From assembly GCF_900156545.1 (NCBI RefSeq), contig NZ_FTNW01000006.1, positions 1-64,000 on the forward strand: a stretch of 64,000 nt of DNA, given 5' to 3'. The notes below the pieces were generated by a model. That model ran no database searches. It was not told the DNA's origin and saw only the letters and a list, made by a program, of their open reading frames with translations. This DNA comes from Aquipseudomonas alcaligenes. Lineage in GTDB: Bacteria; Pseudomonadota; Gammaproteobacteria; Pseudomonadales; Pseudomonadaceae. The translations under genes and the position numbers were made by a program. Each line of letters starts with the position of its first letter. Position 1 is the stretch's first letter. Shown here piece after piece: positions 51,847 to 60,699 of this stretch.

Positions 51847-52652
51847 CCCTGCGCGCCTGCCTCCTCGCCCTGACGCTCGGCCTGAGCCTGCCGCTGCAGG
51901 CCGCTACCGAGCTGATCCAGCTCAACTATCGCACCGCCGAGGACGTGCTGCCGGTGGTGCAGGCGGCACTGGACGGCCAGGGCAAGGCCAGCCCCTATGG
52001 CAACCAACTGGTCATCAACGCCGCGCCGGAGAAAATTCAGGAGGTCCGCGACCTCCTGCAGCAGCTGGATACCGCGCCGCGCCGGCTATTGATCAGCGTC
52101 GACACCAGCGAGACCAGCTTCCAGGACCGCGACGGCTATCGCGTCGACGGTAGTGCCAGTGCCGGCGACGTCGAGGTGATCGCCGGGCGCGGCGAAGTGC
52201 AGGGGCGCGATCAGGTGCGCATCATCCGTCGCTCCACCAGCAGCAACAGCGGCGGCACACAGCGGGTGCAGGCCACCGAGGGCTACCCGGCGCTGATCCA
52301 GGTCGGCCAGAGCGTGCCGCTCACCACCACCAGCGTCGGACCCTATGGCCAGGTTCATCAGAACACCCAGTACCGCAACGTCAACCAGGGCTTCTACGTC
52401 ACCGCCAACATCACCGGGGATAGGGTTCACGTCAGCATCAGCAGCAACAACGACCGCGTAAACCAGTACCAGCCTGGCGTAATCGACACCCAGAGCACCG
52501 ATACTCGGGTCAGCGGCCGACTCGGGGAGTGGATTCCCCTGAGCGGCGTCAGCGGCGAGAACCTCAGCCAGGACTCGGCCTTTCTGCGCCAGCATTCCAC
52601 CCGTGGCGCCAACGACATGAGCCTGCGCATCCGCGTCGAGGCGCTCGACTAA
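51843..52652 (+). CDS. Secretin N-domain-like periplasmic protein
   Basis: A 269-residue protein with a signal peptide (MTLRACLLALTLGLSLPLQA-A). Its N-terminal domain (LIQLNYRTAEDVLPVVQAAL, KIQEVRDLLQQLDTAPRRLLI) is like the short N-domain (NolW/STN) of type II secretins. The rest is Gly/Ser/Gln-rich and contains no secretin pore. So it may bind a partner instead of forming a channel. It is the fourth gene after roxA and overlaps the third by four bases. Confidence 0.75.
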   Translation: MTLRACLLALTLGLSLPLQAATELIQLNYRTAEDVLPVVQAALDGQGKASPYGNQLVINAAPEKIQEVRDLLQQLDTAPRRLLISVDTSETSFQDRDGYRVDGSASAGDVEVIAGRGEVQGRDQVRIIRRSTSSNSGGTQRVQATEGYPALIQVGQSVPLTTTSVGPYGQVHQNTQYRNVNQGFYVTANITGDRVHVSISSNNDRVNQYQPGVIDTQSTDTRVSGRLGEWIPLSGVSGENLSQDSAFLRQHSTRGANDMSLRIRVEALD

Positions 52653-52669
52653 GGTCTAGCCCTCATCCA

Positions 52670-52695
52670 TGTAGTTGCACAAAAAAAGCACTACA
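52670..52695. promoter_or_regulatory. Operator-like palindrome TGTAGT-N14-ACTACA upstream of aceA
   Basis: TGTAGT (52670-52675) and ACTACA (52690-52695) are inverted with a 14-base spacer, in the 475-base gap between the secretin-like gene and aceA. The same half-sites with a 3-base spacer occur before icd. RccR of P. fluorescens recognises such half-sites at carbon-metabolism promoters. Confidence 0.6.
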
Positions 52696-52701
52696 AAACG
52701 A

Positions 52702-52731
52702 TTGACGAACGCCCGTTTGAAAGCGCATGAT
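52702..52731 (+). promoter_or_regulatory. Candidate sigma-70 promoter of aceA
   Basis: TTGACG (52702-52707) and CATGAT (52726-52731) are 18 bases apart and just downstream of the TGTAGT/ACTACA palindrome. That would give a leader of about 390 bases. A moderate match only. Confidence 0.4.
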
Positions 52732-52807
52732 GGCGCCGCTCCCGCTAGCCAGGGGCTCTTCGCAGAGCCTCCAGATCGATCCCGTACCACCATTCGGGGC
52801 GGTCCGT

Positions 52808-52835
52808 GTTTTAACAGCCCACAAGGCGTTTTAAC
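52808..52835 (+). repeat. Direct repeat GTTTTAAC in the aceA leader
   Basis: GTTTTAAC occurs at 52808-52815 and 52828-52835, spaced exactly 20 bases, or two turns of the helix. It may be a binding site for a dimeric regulator. The rest of the gap 52653-53127 shows no gene. Confidence 0.45.
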
Positions 52836-53127
52836 GAGGTTGCGACTGGAACGAAAGTTGTCCTGAGGGACGGGGAAGCCTAAGCGTTATCAGCCAGACC
52901 ATTCGAGCAGAACCTGCATCGCCTAGTGGCATCCACGAGCCGCGCAGCCGCAGCAACTGCCTCACCGGACTGACTTGTTTCGTCCTCCCCCGCATCCGCT
53001 GCACTCTCGTCTCCGTCAAAATCTCGAAGTCCGCCCTGTGTCGCCCGCAACACTGCAAGCTTTTTTGCACGTTGGTTTTGGGTGGGAAGTCGGTGCTCAA
53101 CCAAACTCATACTTTGAAGGATTGACC

Positions 53128-54723
53128 ATGTCAGCTTATCAAAACGACATCAAAGCCGTTGCCGCTCTGAAAGAAGCCGCAGGCAGCAGCTGGAGCGCGA
53201 TCAACCCCGAGTCCGTCGCTCGCATGCGCGCTCAGAACCGCTTCAAGACCGGTCTGGAAATCGCCCAGTACACCGCTGACATCATGCGCAAAGACATGGC
53301 CGAGTACGACGCCGACTCGTCCAAGTACACCCAGTCCCTGGGTTGCTGGCATGGCTTCATCGGTCAGCAGAAGCTGATCGCCATCAAGAAGCACCTGGGC
53401 ACCACCAACAAGCGCTACCTGTACCTGTCCGGCTGGATGGTTGCTGCTCTGCGTTCCGACTTCGGCCCGCTGCCGGACCAGTCGATGCACGAGAAGACTG
53501 CAGTTTCCGACCTGATCGAAGAGCTTTACACCTTCCTGCGCCAGGCTGACAGCCGTGAACTGGACCTGCTGTTCACCGCTCTGGACGCCGCTCGCGCTGC
53601 CGGCGACAACGCCAAGGCCGCTGAGATCCAGAACCAGATCGACAACTACGAAACTCACATCGTCCCGATCATCGCCGACATCGACGCTGGTTTCGGTAAC
53701 CCGGAAGCCACCTACCTGCTGGCCAAGCGCATGATCGAAGCAGGCGCTTGCTGCATCCAGATCGAAAACCAGGTTTCCGACGAGAAGCAGTGCGGCCACC
53801 AAGACGGCAAAGTGACCGTTCCGCACGCTGACTTCCTGGCCAAGATCGCCGCCGTTCGTTACGCCTTCCTCGAGCTGGGCATCGACAACGGTGTGATCGT
53901 TGCTCGTACCGACTCCCTGGGTGCTGGCCTGACCAAGCAGATCGCCGTGACCAAAGAGCCGGGCGACCTGGGCGACCTGTACAACTCCTTCCTGGATTGC
54001 GAAGAAGTTGCCGCCTCCGACCTGGGCAACGGCGACGTTGTGATCAACCGCGGTGGCAAACTGCTGCGTCCGAAGCGCCTGCCGTCCAACCTGTTCCAGT
54101 TCCGTGCTGGCACCGGCGAAGACCGTTGCGTACTGGACTGCATCACTTCGCTGCAGAACGGTGCTGACCTGCTGTGGATCGAAACCGAGAAGCCGCACGT
54201 TGGCCAGATCAAGGGCATGGTTGACCGCATCCGCGAAGTCATTCCGAACGCCAAGCTGGTGTACAACAACAGCCCGTCCTTCAACTGGACCCTGAACTTC
54301 CGTCAGCAAGTGTTCGATGCATTCGTTGCCGAAGGCAAAGACGTTTCCGCCTACGACCGCGCCAAGCTGATGAGCGTCGAGTACGACGAGACTGAACTGG
54401 CTCAGGTTGCTGACGAGAAGATCCGTACCTTCCAGCGTGACGGTTCGGCTCACGCCGGCATCTTCCACCACCTGATCACCCTGCCGACCTACCACACCGC
54501 CGCTCTGTCGACCGACAACCTGGCCAAAGGCTACTTCGCCGACCAGGGCATGCTGGCCTACGTGAAAGGCGTTCAGCGTCAGGAACTGCGTCAGGGTATC
54601 GCCTGCGTCAAGCACCAGAACATGGCTGGTTCCGACATCGGCGACAACCACAAAGAGTACTTCGCTGGCGAAGCTGCTCTGAAGGCCAGCGGTAAAGACA
54701 ACACCATGAACCAGTTCCACTAA
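53128..54723 (+). CDS. aceA: Isocitrate lyase
   Basis: AceA cleaves isocitrate to succinate and glyoxylate, the first step of the glyoxylate shunt. It has 531 aa, the length of the Pseudomonas enzyme. The catalytic KxCGH is present as DEKQCGHQDGKV. The codon choice differs from its neighbours, with more GCT and GTT, as in highly expressed genes. It has a long upstream region with the TGTAGT/ACTACA palindrome, and a terminator follows. Confidence 0.97.
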   Translation: MSAYQNDIKAVAALKEAAGSSWSAINPESVARMRAQNRFKTGLEIAQYTADIMRKDMAEYDADSSKYTQSLGCWHGFIGQQKLIAIKKHLGTTNKRYLYLSGWMVAALRSDFGPLPDQSMHEKTAVSDLIEELYTFLRQADSRELDLLFTALDAARAAGDNAKAAEIQNQIDNYETHIVPIIADIDAGFGNPEATYLLAKRMIEAGACCIQIENQVSDEKQCGHQDGKVTVPHADFLAKIAAVRYAFLELGIDNGVIVARTDSLGAGLTKQIAVTKEPGDLGDLYNSFLDCEEVAASDLGNGDVVINRGGKLLRPKRLPSNLFQFRAGTGEDRCVLDCITSLQNGADLLWIETEKPHVGQIKGMVDRIREVIPNAKLVYNNSPSFNWTLNFRQQVFDAFVAEGKDVSAYDRAKLMSVEYDETELAQVADEKIRTFQRDGSAHAGIFHHLITLPTYHTAALSTDNLAKGYFADQGMLAYVKGVQRQELRQGIACVKHQNMAGSDIGDNHKEYFAGEAALKASGKDNTMNQFH

Positions 54724-54763
54724 TAGGAACCGGCTCTGCGGTTCGCCGCAGGTGTTATCAGGG

Positions 54764-54791
54764 GAAGCCCCGGCAGCAATGCCGGGGCTTC
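54764..54791 (+). terminator. Terminator of aceA
   Basis: GAAGCCCCGGCA (54764-54775)/TGCCGGGGCTTC (54780-54791) with a 4-base loop; then TTCG. Confidence 0.88.
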
Positions 54792-54865
54792 TTCGTTTCC
54801 GCCCCTTGCGTGAAGACAGGCAACCGGCCTTAACTGGGCAACACCCAGCCACCACGATCGCCGCC

Positions 54866-55480
54866 ATGCCCCGACTGCCACTTGCCGGCCTGCTCATTGC
54901 CCTCGCCTGCAACGCCACGGCCAACGACCTGCAGCAGGTGCTTCCCGCCAACACCGCTGCCGATATTCGCCAGCAATTGCAGGACAATCGACACGCCCAT
55001 TTCGCCGTGGTGGACTACGCCCGGCACTCCAGCCAGCCACGCCTGATGCTCTTCGAGCGCAACAGCCTGCGCCTGCTCGCCAGCTACAGGGTTGCCCACG
55101 GCCAGGGCTCGGACCCCGACCATGATGGTTTTACCGACCACTATTCCGACGCACCGGGCAGCCATGCCAGCTCACTCGGCACGCTGCGCACCGACCAGGT
55201 CTACCAGAGCAACGCGCCGGGACACGGCCTTTCCATGCGCCTGATCGGCCTGAGCCCCGGCAACGCCAATGCCGAGCGCCGCGCCATCGTGCTGCATGCC
55301 AAGAGCTACATGGAGGACGACTTCATCCGCCGCCACGGCGTGGCTGGCCGCAGCCATGGTTGCCTGGTACTGGCCGGTACCGACCGGGACAAGGCCATAG
55401 CGCTTCTGCGCGGCGGCGCACTGATTTTCGTCATCGACTCGCGACTCAGTGCGCACCACTATCTCGCCCGAAATCGATAG
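54866..55480 (+). CDS. Murein L,D-transpeptidase-family protein (YkuD-like)
   Basis: A 204-residue protein. MPRLPLAGLLIALACNATA is a signal peptide, so it is exported to the periplasm. The catalytic motif is GRSHGCLVLAG, with an invariant His and Cys, and SPGNANAERRAIVLHAK precedes it, as in the YkuD_2 catalytic family. It may crosslink or trim peptidoglycan peptides or anchor proteins. Between aceA and nuoA it stands as a single gene. Its start is chosen by the signal peptide. Confidence 0.85.
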   Translation: MPRLPLAGLLIALACNATANDLQQVLPANTAADIRQQLQDNRHAHFAVVDYARHSSQPRLMLFERNSLRLLASYRVAHGQGSDPDHDGFTDHYSDAPGSHASSLGTLRTDQVYQSNAPGHGLSMRLIGLSPGNANAERRAIVLHAKSYMEDDFIRRHGVAGRSHGCLVLAGTDRDKAIALLRGGALIFVIDSRLSAHHYLARNR

Positions 55481-55691
55481 AACTTGCTCTGCAATTAAGG
55501 ACGCTCGGTAAAACACTGCGCTCCGCCCACGCATCAATAAGGCCGGGGCTGTAAACAATTACCGACAGAACCTTGCAGAAAAGCGTCATGCACGACTAAT
55601 ACCAAAGCAGTAATTACGCCTGCAGCCCACACCAGCTGGCCCATTGCGGCCGTCTACAGCCTTGGAGCGTTCATTTTTTTATTCGGAAAAA

Positions 55692-55721
55692 TTTACTTAG
55701 CGCGCCAAGCAGGCATAAAAT
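55692..55721 (+). promoter_or_regulatory. Candidate promoter of the nuo operon
   Basis: TTTACT (55692-55697) and TAAAAT (55716-55721) are 18 bases apart in an AT-rich stretch 80-110 bases before nuoA. The gap 55481-55804 shows no gene or other clear signal. Confidence 0.45.
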
Positions 55722-55804
55722 TGCCGCCACTACTTTGCAGGGCAATCCCATGAGGTTGCTCTACCATTATTAAAAAGCCGCCCCTTTACCCAAGGAGCCC
55801 CGGC

Positions 55805-56218
55805 ATGCCTGATGCGGTAACGACCATGTCCCACAACTGGGCCTTCGCTGTATTCCTGCTCGGAGTTTTCGGGCTCATCGCTTTCATGCTCGGCCTATCC
55901 AGCCTGCTGGGTAGCAAGGCCTGGGGGCGCAGCAAGAATGATCCCTTCGAATCGGGCATGCTTCCGGTCGGCAACGCCCGCCTGCGTCTCTCGGCAAAGT
56001 TCTATCTGGTCGCGATGCTGTTCGTGATCTTCGACGTTGAAGCCCTCTTTCTCTTCGCTTGGGCAGTCTCGGTGCGCGAAAGCGGCTGGGCCGGCCTGAT
56101 CGAAGCTACAGTTTTCATAGCAATTCTGTTGGCAGGTCTTGTCTATCTTTGGCGTATCGGTGCGCTCGACTGGGCACCCGAGGGCCGTCGTACTCGGCAG
56201 GCGAAGCTGAAACAATGA
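55805..56218 (+). CDS. nuoA: NADH-quinone oxidoreductase subunit A
   Basis: A 137-residue membrane subunit of complex I with three helices. [28 protein letters not shown] is the conserved central helix with the Asp-Val-Glu. It begins the nuo operon: A, B, CD, E, F, G, H follow. AAGGAG precedes the start. Confidence 0.97.
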   Translation: MPDAVTTMSHNWAFAVFLLGVFGLIAFMLGLSSLLGSKAWGRSKNDPFESGMLPVGNARLRLSAKFYLVAMLFVIFDVEALFLFAWAVSVRESGWAGLIEATVFIAILLAGLVYLWRIGALDWAPEGRRTRQAKLKQ

Positions 56219-56228
56219 GGCTTTGGCG

Positions 56229-56906
56229 ATGCAATACAAACTTACTCGGATCGATCCGGATGCGCCTAACGAGCAGTATCCGATCGGCCAGCGGGAGACC
56301 GTAGCCGATCCACTGCTTGAGGATGAGGTCCACAAGAACATCTTCATGGGCAAGCTTGAAGATGTGCTCAACGGTGCGGTGAACTGGGGTCGCAAGAACT
56401 CCCTGTGGCCGTACAACTTCGGTCTGTCCTGCTGCTACGTGGAAATGACCACCGCCTTCACTGCGCCGCACGACATCGCGCGTTTCGGCGCCGAAGTCAT
56501 TCGTGCGTCACCGCGTCAGGCCGACTTCATGGTCATCGCCGGCACCTGCTTCATCAAGATGGCGCCGGTCATTCAGCGCCTGTACGAGCAGATGCTGGAA
56601 CCCAAGTGGGTCATCTCCATGGGTTCGTGCGCCAACTCCGGCGGCATGTATGACATCTACTCTGTGGTGCAGGGGGTCGACAAGTTCCTCCCCGTGGACG
56701 TCTACATCCCTGGCTGCCCGCCCCGTCCGGAGGCATTCCTGCAAGGCCTGATGCTGCTGCAGGAGTCCATCGGTCAGGAGCGCCGCCCATTGTCCTGGGT
56801 CGTCGGCGATCAAGGCATCTACCGTGCCGACATGCCGTCGCAGAAGGAGCAGCGCCGCGAACAGCGCATCGCTGTAACCAACCTGCGCAGCCCCGACGAA
56901 GTGTGA
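56229..56906 (+). CDS. nuoB: NADH-quinone oxidoreductase subunit B
   Basis: A 225-residue peripheral subunit that carries the terminal Fe-S cluster N2. [11 protein letters not shown] supplies the tandem cysteines, with [12 protein letters not shown] and [19 protein letters not shown] completing the ligands. The ATG at 56229 is preferred over the TTG two codons upstream. Confidence 0.97.
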   Translation: MQYKLTRIDPDAPNEQYPIGQRETVADPLLEDEVHKNIFMGKLEDVLNGAVNWGRKNSLWPYNFGLSCCYVEMTTAFTAPHDIARFGAEVIRASPRQADFMVIAGTCFIKMAPVIQRLYEQMLEPKWVISMGSCANSGGMYDIYSVVQGVDKFLPVDVYIPGCPPRPEAFLQGLMLLQESIGQERRPLSWVVGDQGIYRADMPSQKEQRREQRIAVTNLRSPDEV

Positions 56907-56962
56907 GCCGGCTCCCCGAGCCTGCTCACTGACGCCGTACACCGCCGATAGCGACCGAGACC

Positions 56963-58744
56963 ATGACTGCAGACAGCATTCTGTCCGTTCCACCGTACAA
57001 GGCCGATGACCAGGATGTGGTCGTCGAGCTGAACTCCCGTTTCGGTGCCGAGACCTTTACCGTCCAGAGCACCCGTACCGGCATGCCGGTGCTGTGGGTC
57101 GCCCGTGATCGCCTGATCAACGTGCTGACCTTCCTGCGTAACCTGCCGCGCCCCTACGTCATGCTGTACGACCTGCACGGCGTCGACGAGCGCCTGCGCA
57201 CCCAGCGCCGCGGCCTGCCGGGCGCCGACTTCACCGTGTTCTACCACCTGATGTCGATCGAGCGTAACAGCGACATCATGATCAAGGTTGCCCTCAAGGA
57301 AGGTGACCTCAACGTCCCCACCGTCACCGGCATCTGGCCCAACGCCAACTGGTACGAGCGTGAGGTCTGGGACCTGTACGGCATCACCTTCCAGGGCCAC
57401 CCGCACCTGACCCGCATCATGATGCCGCCGACCTGGGAAGGTCACCCGCTGCGCAAGGACTACCCAGCGCGCGCCACCGAATTCGACCCGTTCAGCCTGA
57501 CCCTGGCCAAGCAGCAGCTGGAAGAAGAAGCCGCACGCTTCAAGCCGGAAGACTGGGGCATGAAGCGCCAGGGCGAGCACGAGGACTACATGTTCCTCAA
57601 CCTCGGTCCGAACCACCCGTCCGCTCACGGTGCGTTCCGCATCATCCTGCAGCTGGACGGTGAGGAGATCATCGACTGCGTCCCGGACATCGGCTACCAC
57701 CACCGTGGCGCCGAGAAGATGGCCGAGCGCCAGTCCTGGCACAGCTTCATTCCCTACACCGACCGTATCGACTACCTCGGCGGGGTGATGAACAACCTGC
57801 CCTACGTCCTCTCGGTCGAGAAGCTGGCCGGGATCAAGGTGCCGGACCGCGTCGACTTCATCCGCGTGATGCTCGCCGAGTTCTTCCGCATCACCAGCCA
57901 CCTGCTGTTCCTGGGTACCTATATCCAGGACGTCGGTGCGATGACCCCGGTGTTTTTCACCTTCACCGACCGCCAGCGCGCCTACAAGGTGATCGAAGCC
58001 ATCACCGGCTTCCGCCTGCACCCGGCCTGGTACCGCATCGGCGGCGTTGCCCACGACCTGCCGCGTGGCTGGGACAAGCTGGTCAAAGAATTCGTCGACT
58101 GGCTGCCCAAGCGCCTCGACGAGTACACCAAGGCCGCCCTGAAAAACAGCATCCTGATCGGTCGTACCAAGGGCGTAGCCCAGTACAACACCAAGGAAGC
58201 GCTGGAATGGGGCGTCACCGGCGCCGGCCTGCGCTCCACCGGCCTGGACTTCGACCTGCGCAAGGCGCGTCCGTACTCCGGCTACGAGCACTTCGAGTTC
58301 GAAGTGCCGCTGGCCCACAACGGCGACGCCTATGACCGCTGCATGGTTCGTGTCGAGGAGATGCGCCAGAGCATCCGCATCATCGACCAGTGCCTGCGCA
58401 ACATGCCGGAAGGCCCGTACAAGGCGGATCACCCGCTGACCACGCCGCCGCCGAAAGAGCGCACCCTGCAGCACATCGAGACCCTGATCACCCACTTCCT
58501 GCAAGTCTCCTGGGGCCCGGTCATGCCGGCCAACGAGAGCTTCCAGATGATCGAGGCGACCAAGGGCATCAACAGCTACTACCTGACCAGCGACGGCAGC
58601 ACCATGAGCTACCGCACGCGTATCCGTACGCCCAGCTTCGCCCACCTGCAGCAGATCCCCTCGGTGATCCGCGGCAGCATGATCGCGGACCTGATCGCCT
58701 ACCTAGGTAGCATCGATTTCGTTATGGCCGACGTGGACCGCTAA
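56963..58744 (+). CDS. nuoCD: NADH-quinone oxidoreductase fused subunits C and D
   Basis: A 593-residue fusion of NuoC (about residues 1-180, with [16 protein letters not shown] and [18 protein letters not shown]) and NuoD (from about 205, [23 protein letters not shown]). The fusion is normal for gammaproteobacteria. NuoD forms the quinone pocket near N2. It lies 56 bases after nuoB. Confidence 0.97.
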   Translation: MTADSILSVPPYKADDQDVVVELNSRFGAETFTVQSTRTGMPVLWVARDRLINVLTFLRNLPRPYVMLYDLHGVDERLRTQRRGLPGADFTVFYHLMSIERNSDIMIKVALKEGDLNVPTVTGIWPNANWYEREVWDLYGITFQGHPHLTRIMMPPTWEGHPLRKDYPARATEFDPFSLTLAKQQLEEEAARFKPEDWGMKRQGEHEDYMFLNLGPNHPSAHGAFRIILQLDGEEIIDCVPDIGYHHRGAEKMAERQSWHSFIPYTDRIDYLGGVMNNLPYVLSVEKLAGIKVPDRVDFIRVMLAEFFRITSHLLFLGTYIQDVGAMTPVFFTFTDRQRAYKVIEAITGFRLHPAWYRIGGVAHDLPRGWDKLVKEFVDWLPKRLDEYTKAALKNSILIGRTKGVAQYNTKEALEWGVTGAGLRSTGLDFDLRKARPYSGYEHFEFEVPLAHNGDAYDRCMVRVEEMRQSIRIIDQCLRNMPEGPYKADHPLTTPPPKERTLQHIETLITHFLQVSWGPVMPANESFQMIEATKGINSYYLTSDGSTMSYRTRIRTPSFAHLQQIPSVIRGSMIADLIAYLGSIDFVMADVDR

Positions 58745-58748
58745 TCAC

Positions 58749-59264
58749 ATGAGCCAGACTACTGTTTATCCGCAAAACGTGATCCAAACCGACCGCTTCG
58801 AACTCAGCCAGGCCGAGTACGACGCCATCGAGCACGAAATGCACCACTACGAGGACCCGCGCGCGGCGTCCATCGAAGCCCTGAAGATCGTGCAGAAGCA
58901 GCGTGGCTGGGTGCCGGACGGCGCCATCTACGCCATCGCCGACATCCTCGGCATCCCGGCCAGCGACGTCGAAGGCGTGGCCACCTTCTACAGCCAGATC
59001 TTCCGCGTCCCGGTCGGCCGCCACGTGATCCGCGTGTGCGACAGCATGACCTGCTTCATCGGCGGCCACGAGAACCTGCTCGGCAGCCTCAAGGACAAAC
59101 TCGGCATCGCCCCCGGCCAGACCACCGCCGACGGTCGCTTCACCCTGCTGCCGGTGTGCTGCCTGGGTAACTGCGACAAGGCCCCGGCGGTGATGATCGA
59201 CGACGACACCTACGGCAACCTCGATGCCGCAGGCATCGCCCAGCTGCTGGAGTCCTACGCATGA
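58749..59264 (+). CDS. nuoE: NADH-quinone oxidoreductase subunit E
   Basis: A 171-residue subunit with a [2Fe-2S] cluster (N1a) bound by CDSMTCF (Cys-x4-Cys) and [11 protein letters not shown]. It starts 4 bases after nuoCD and overlaps nuoF by four. Confidence 0.96.
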   Translation: MSQTTVYPQNVIQTDRFELSQAEYDAIEHEMHHYEDPRAASIEALKIVQKQRGWVPDGAIYAIADILGIPASDVEGVATFYSQIFRVPVGRHVIRVCDSMTCFIGGHENLLGSLKDKLGIAPGQTTADGRFTLLPVCCLGNCDKAPAVMIDDDTYGNLDAAGIAQLLESYA

Positions 59265-60613
59265 TGAAGACTCTTACCTCCATCGGCCCGATCAACAGCA
59301 TCGCCCGCAGCGAAGAGACCCATCCGCTGACCTGGCGCCTGCGTGACGACGCCCAGCCGGTATGGCTGGAGGAATACCAGGCGAAGAACGGCTACGCCGC
59401 CGCGCGCAAGGCGCTGAGCGAAATGGCTCAGGCCGACATCGTGCAGACGGTCAAGGACTCCGGCCTCAAGGGCCGCGGCGGTGCGGGCTTCCCCACCGGC
59501 GTGAAGTGGGGCCTGATGCCGGCCGACGAATCCATGAACATCCGCTACCTGCTGTGCAACGCGGACGAAATGGAGCCGAACACCTGGAAGGACCGCCTGC
59601 TCATGGAGCAGCTGCCGCACCTGCTGGTGGAAGGCATGCTGATCTCCGCACGCGCGCTGAAGGCCTACCGCGGCTACATCTTCCTGCGCGGCGAATACGT
59701 CGACGCGGCCGCCAACCTCAATCGCGCCATCGATGAAGCCAAGGCCGCCGGCCTGCTGGGCAAGAACATCCTCGGCAGCGGCTTCGACTTCGAGCTGTTC
59801 GTCCATACCGGCGCCGGTCGCTACATCTGCGGTGAAGAAACCGCGCTGATCAACTCGCTGGAAGGCCGTCGCGCCAACCCGCGCTCCAAGCCGCCCTTCC
59901 CCGCCGCCGTCGGCGTGTGGGGCAAGCCGACCTGTGTGAACAACGTCGAGACCCTGTGCAACGTGCCGGCGATCGTTGCCAACGGCGTCGACTGGTACAA
60001 GACCCTGGCCCGCCCGGGCAGCGAAGACATGGGCACCAAGCTGATGGGCTTCTCCGGCAAGGTGAAGAACCCCGGCCTGTGGGAACTGCCGTTCGGCATT
60101 CCGGCCCGCGAGCTGTTCGAGGACTACGCCGGCGGTATGCGCGACGGCTACAAGCTGAAATGCTGGCAGCCTGGCGGTGCCGGTACCGGCTTCCTGCTGC
60201 CCGAGCACCTCGATGCGGCCATGTTCGCCGGCGGCATCGCCAAGGTCGGCACCCGCATGGGTACCGGCCTGGCCCTGGCCGTGGACGACTCGGTCAACAT
60301 GGTCTCGCTGCTGCGCAACATGGAAGAGTTCTTCGCCCGCGAATCCTGCGGCTGGTGTACCCCGTGCCGCGACGGCCTGCCATGGAGCGTGAAGATTCTC
60401 CGCGCCCTGGAACGCAAGCAAGGCACCCAGCAGGACATCGACACCCTGCTCGGCCTGGTCAACTTCCTCGGCCCCGGCAAAACCTTCTGTGCCCATGCAC
60501 CGGGCGCCGTCGAGCCGCTGGGTAGTGCGATCAAGTATTTCCGTCCGGAGTTCGAGGCTGGCGTGGCCAGCTCGGGCGCACCGGCTGCCGCGGCGCAATT
60601 CGCCCCGGCCTGA
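59261..60613 (+). CDS. nuoF: NADH-quinone oxidoreductase subunit F
   Basis: NuoF, 450 aa, binds NADH, FMN and cluster N3. [16 protein letters not shown] binds NADH and [12 protein letters not shown] with the later Cys in [18 protein letters not shown] ligates the 4Fe-4S cluster. Two ATG codons stand in tandem (59261 and 59264). Confidence 0.97.
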   Translation: MMKTLTSIGPINSIARSEETHPLTWRLRDDAQPVWLEEYQAKNGYAAARKALSEMAQADIVQTVKDSGLKGRGGAGFPTGVKWGLMPADESMNIRYLLCNADEMEPNTWKDRLLMEQLPHLLVEGMLISARALKAYRGYIFLRGEYVDAAANLNRAIDEAKAAGLLGKNILGSGFDFELFVHTGAGRYICGEETALINSLEGRRANPRSKPPFPAAVGVWGKPTCVNNVETLCNVPAIVANGVDWYKTLARPGSEDMGTKLMGFSGKVKNPGLWELPFGIPARELFEDYAGGMRDGYKLKCWQPGGAGTGFLLPEHLDAAMFAGGIAKVGTRMGTGLALAVDDSVNMVSLLRNMEEFFARESCGWCTPCRDGLPWSVKILRALERKQGTQQDIDTLLGLVNFLGPGKTFCAHAPGAVEPLGSAIKYFRPEFEAGVASSGAPAAAAQFAPA

Positions 60614-60623
60614 AGCATTGGCG

Positions 60624-60641
60624 TCGCGGCCGCGGCCGCGA
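60624..60641. other. 18-base GC palindrome between nuoF and nuoG
   Basis: TCGCGGCCG (60624-60632) and its complement CGGCCGCGA form an uninterrupted 18-base palindrome, in the 86-base gap. It may moderate translation or transcript stability. Confidence 0.5.
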
Positions 60642-60699
60642 TGCAACCGTGATTCCATTAGCCAAGCCCGTTTCGACGGGTAAGAAGAAACCTGAAACC

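Noticed and set aside
53131..54987. A 618-codon frame antisense to aceA
   Set aside because: No motif and no ribosome site. aceA is complete and highly conserved.
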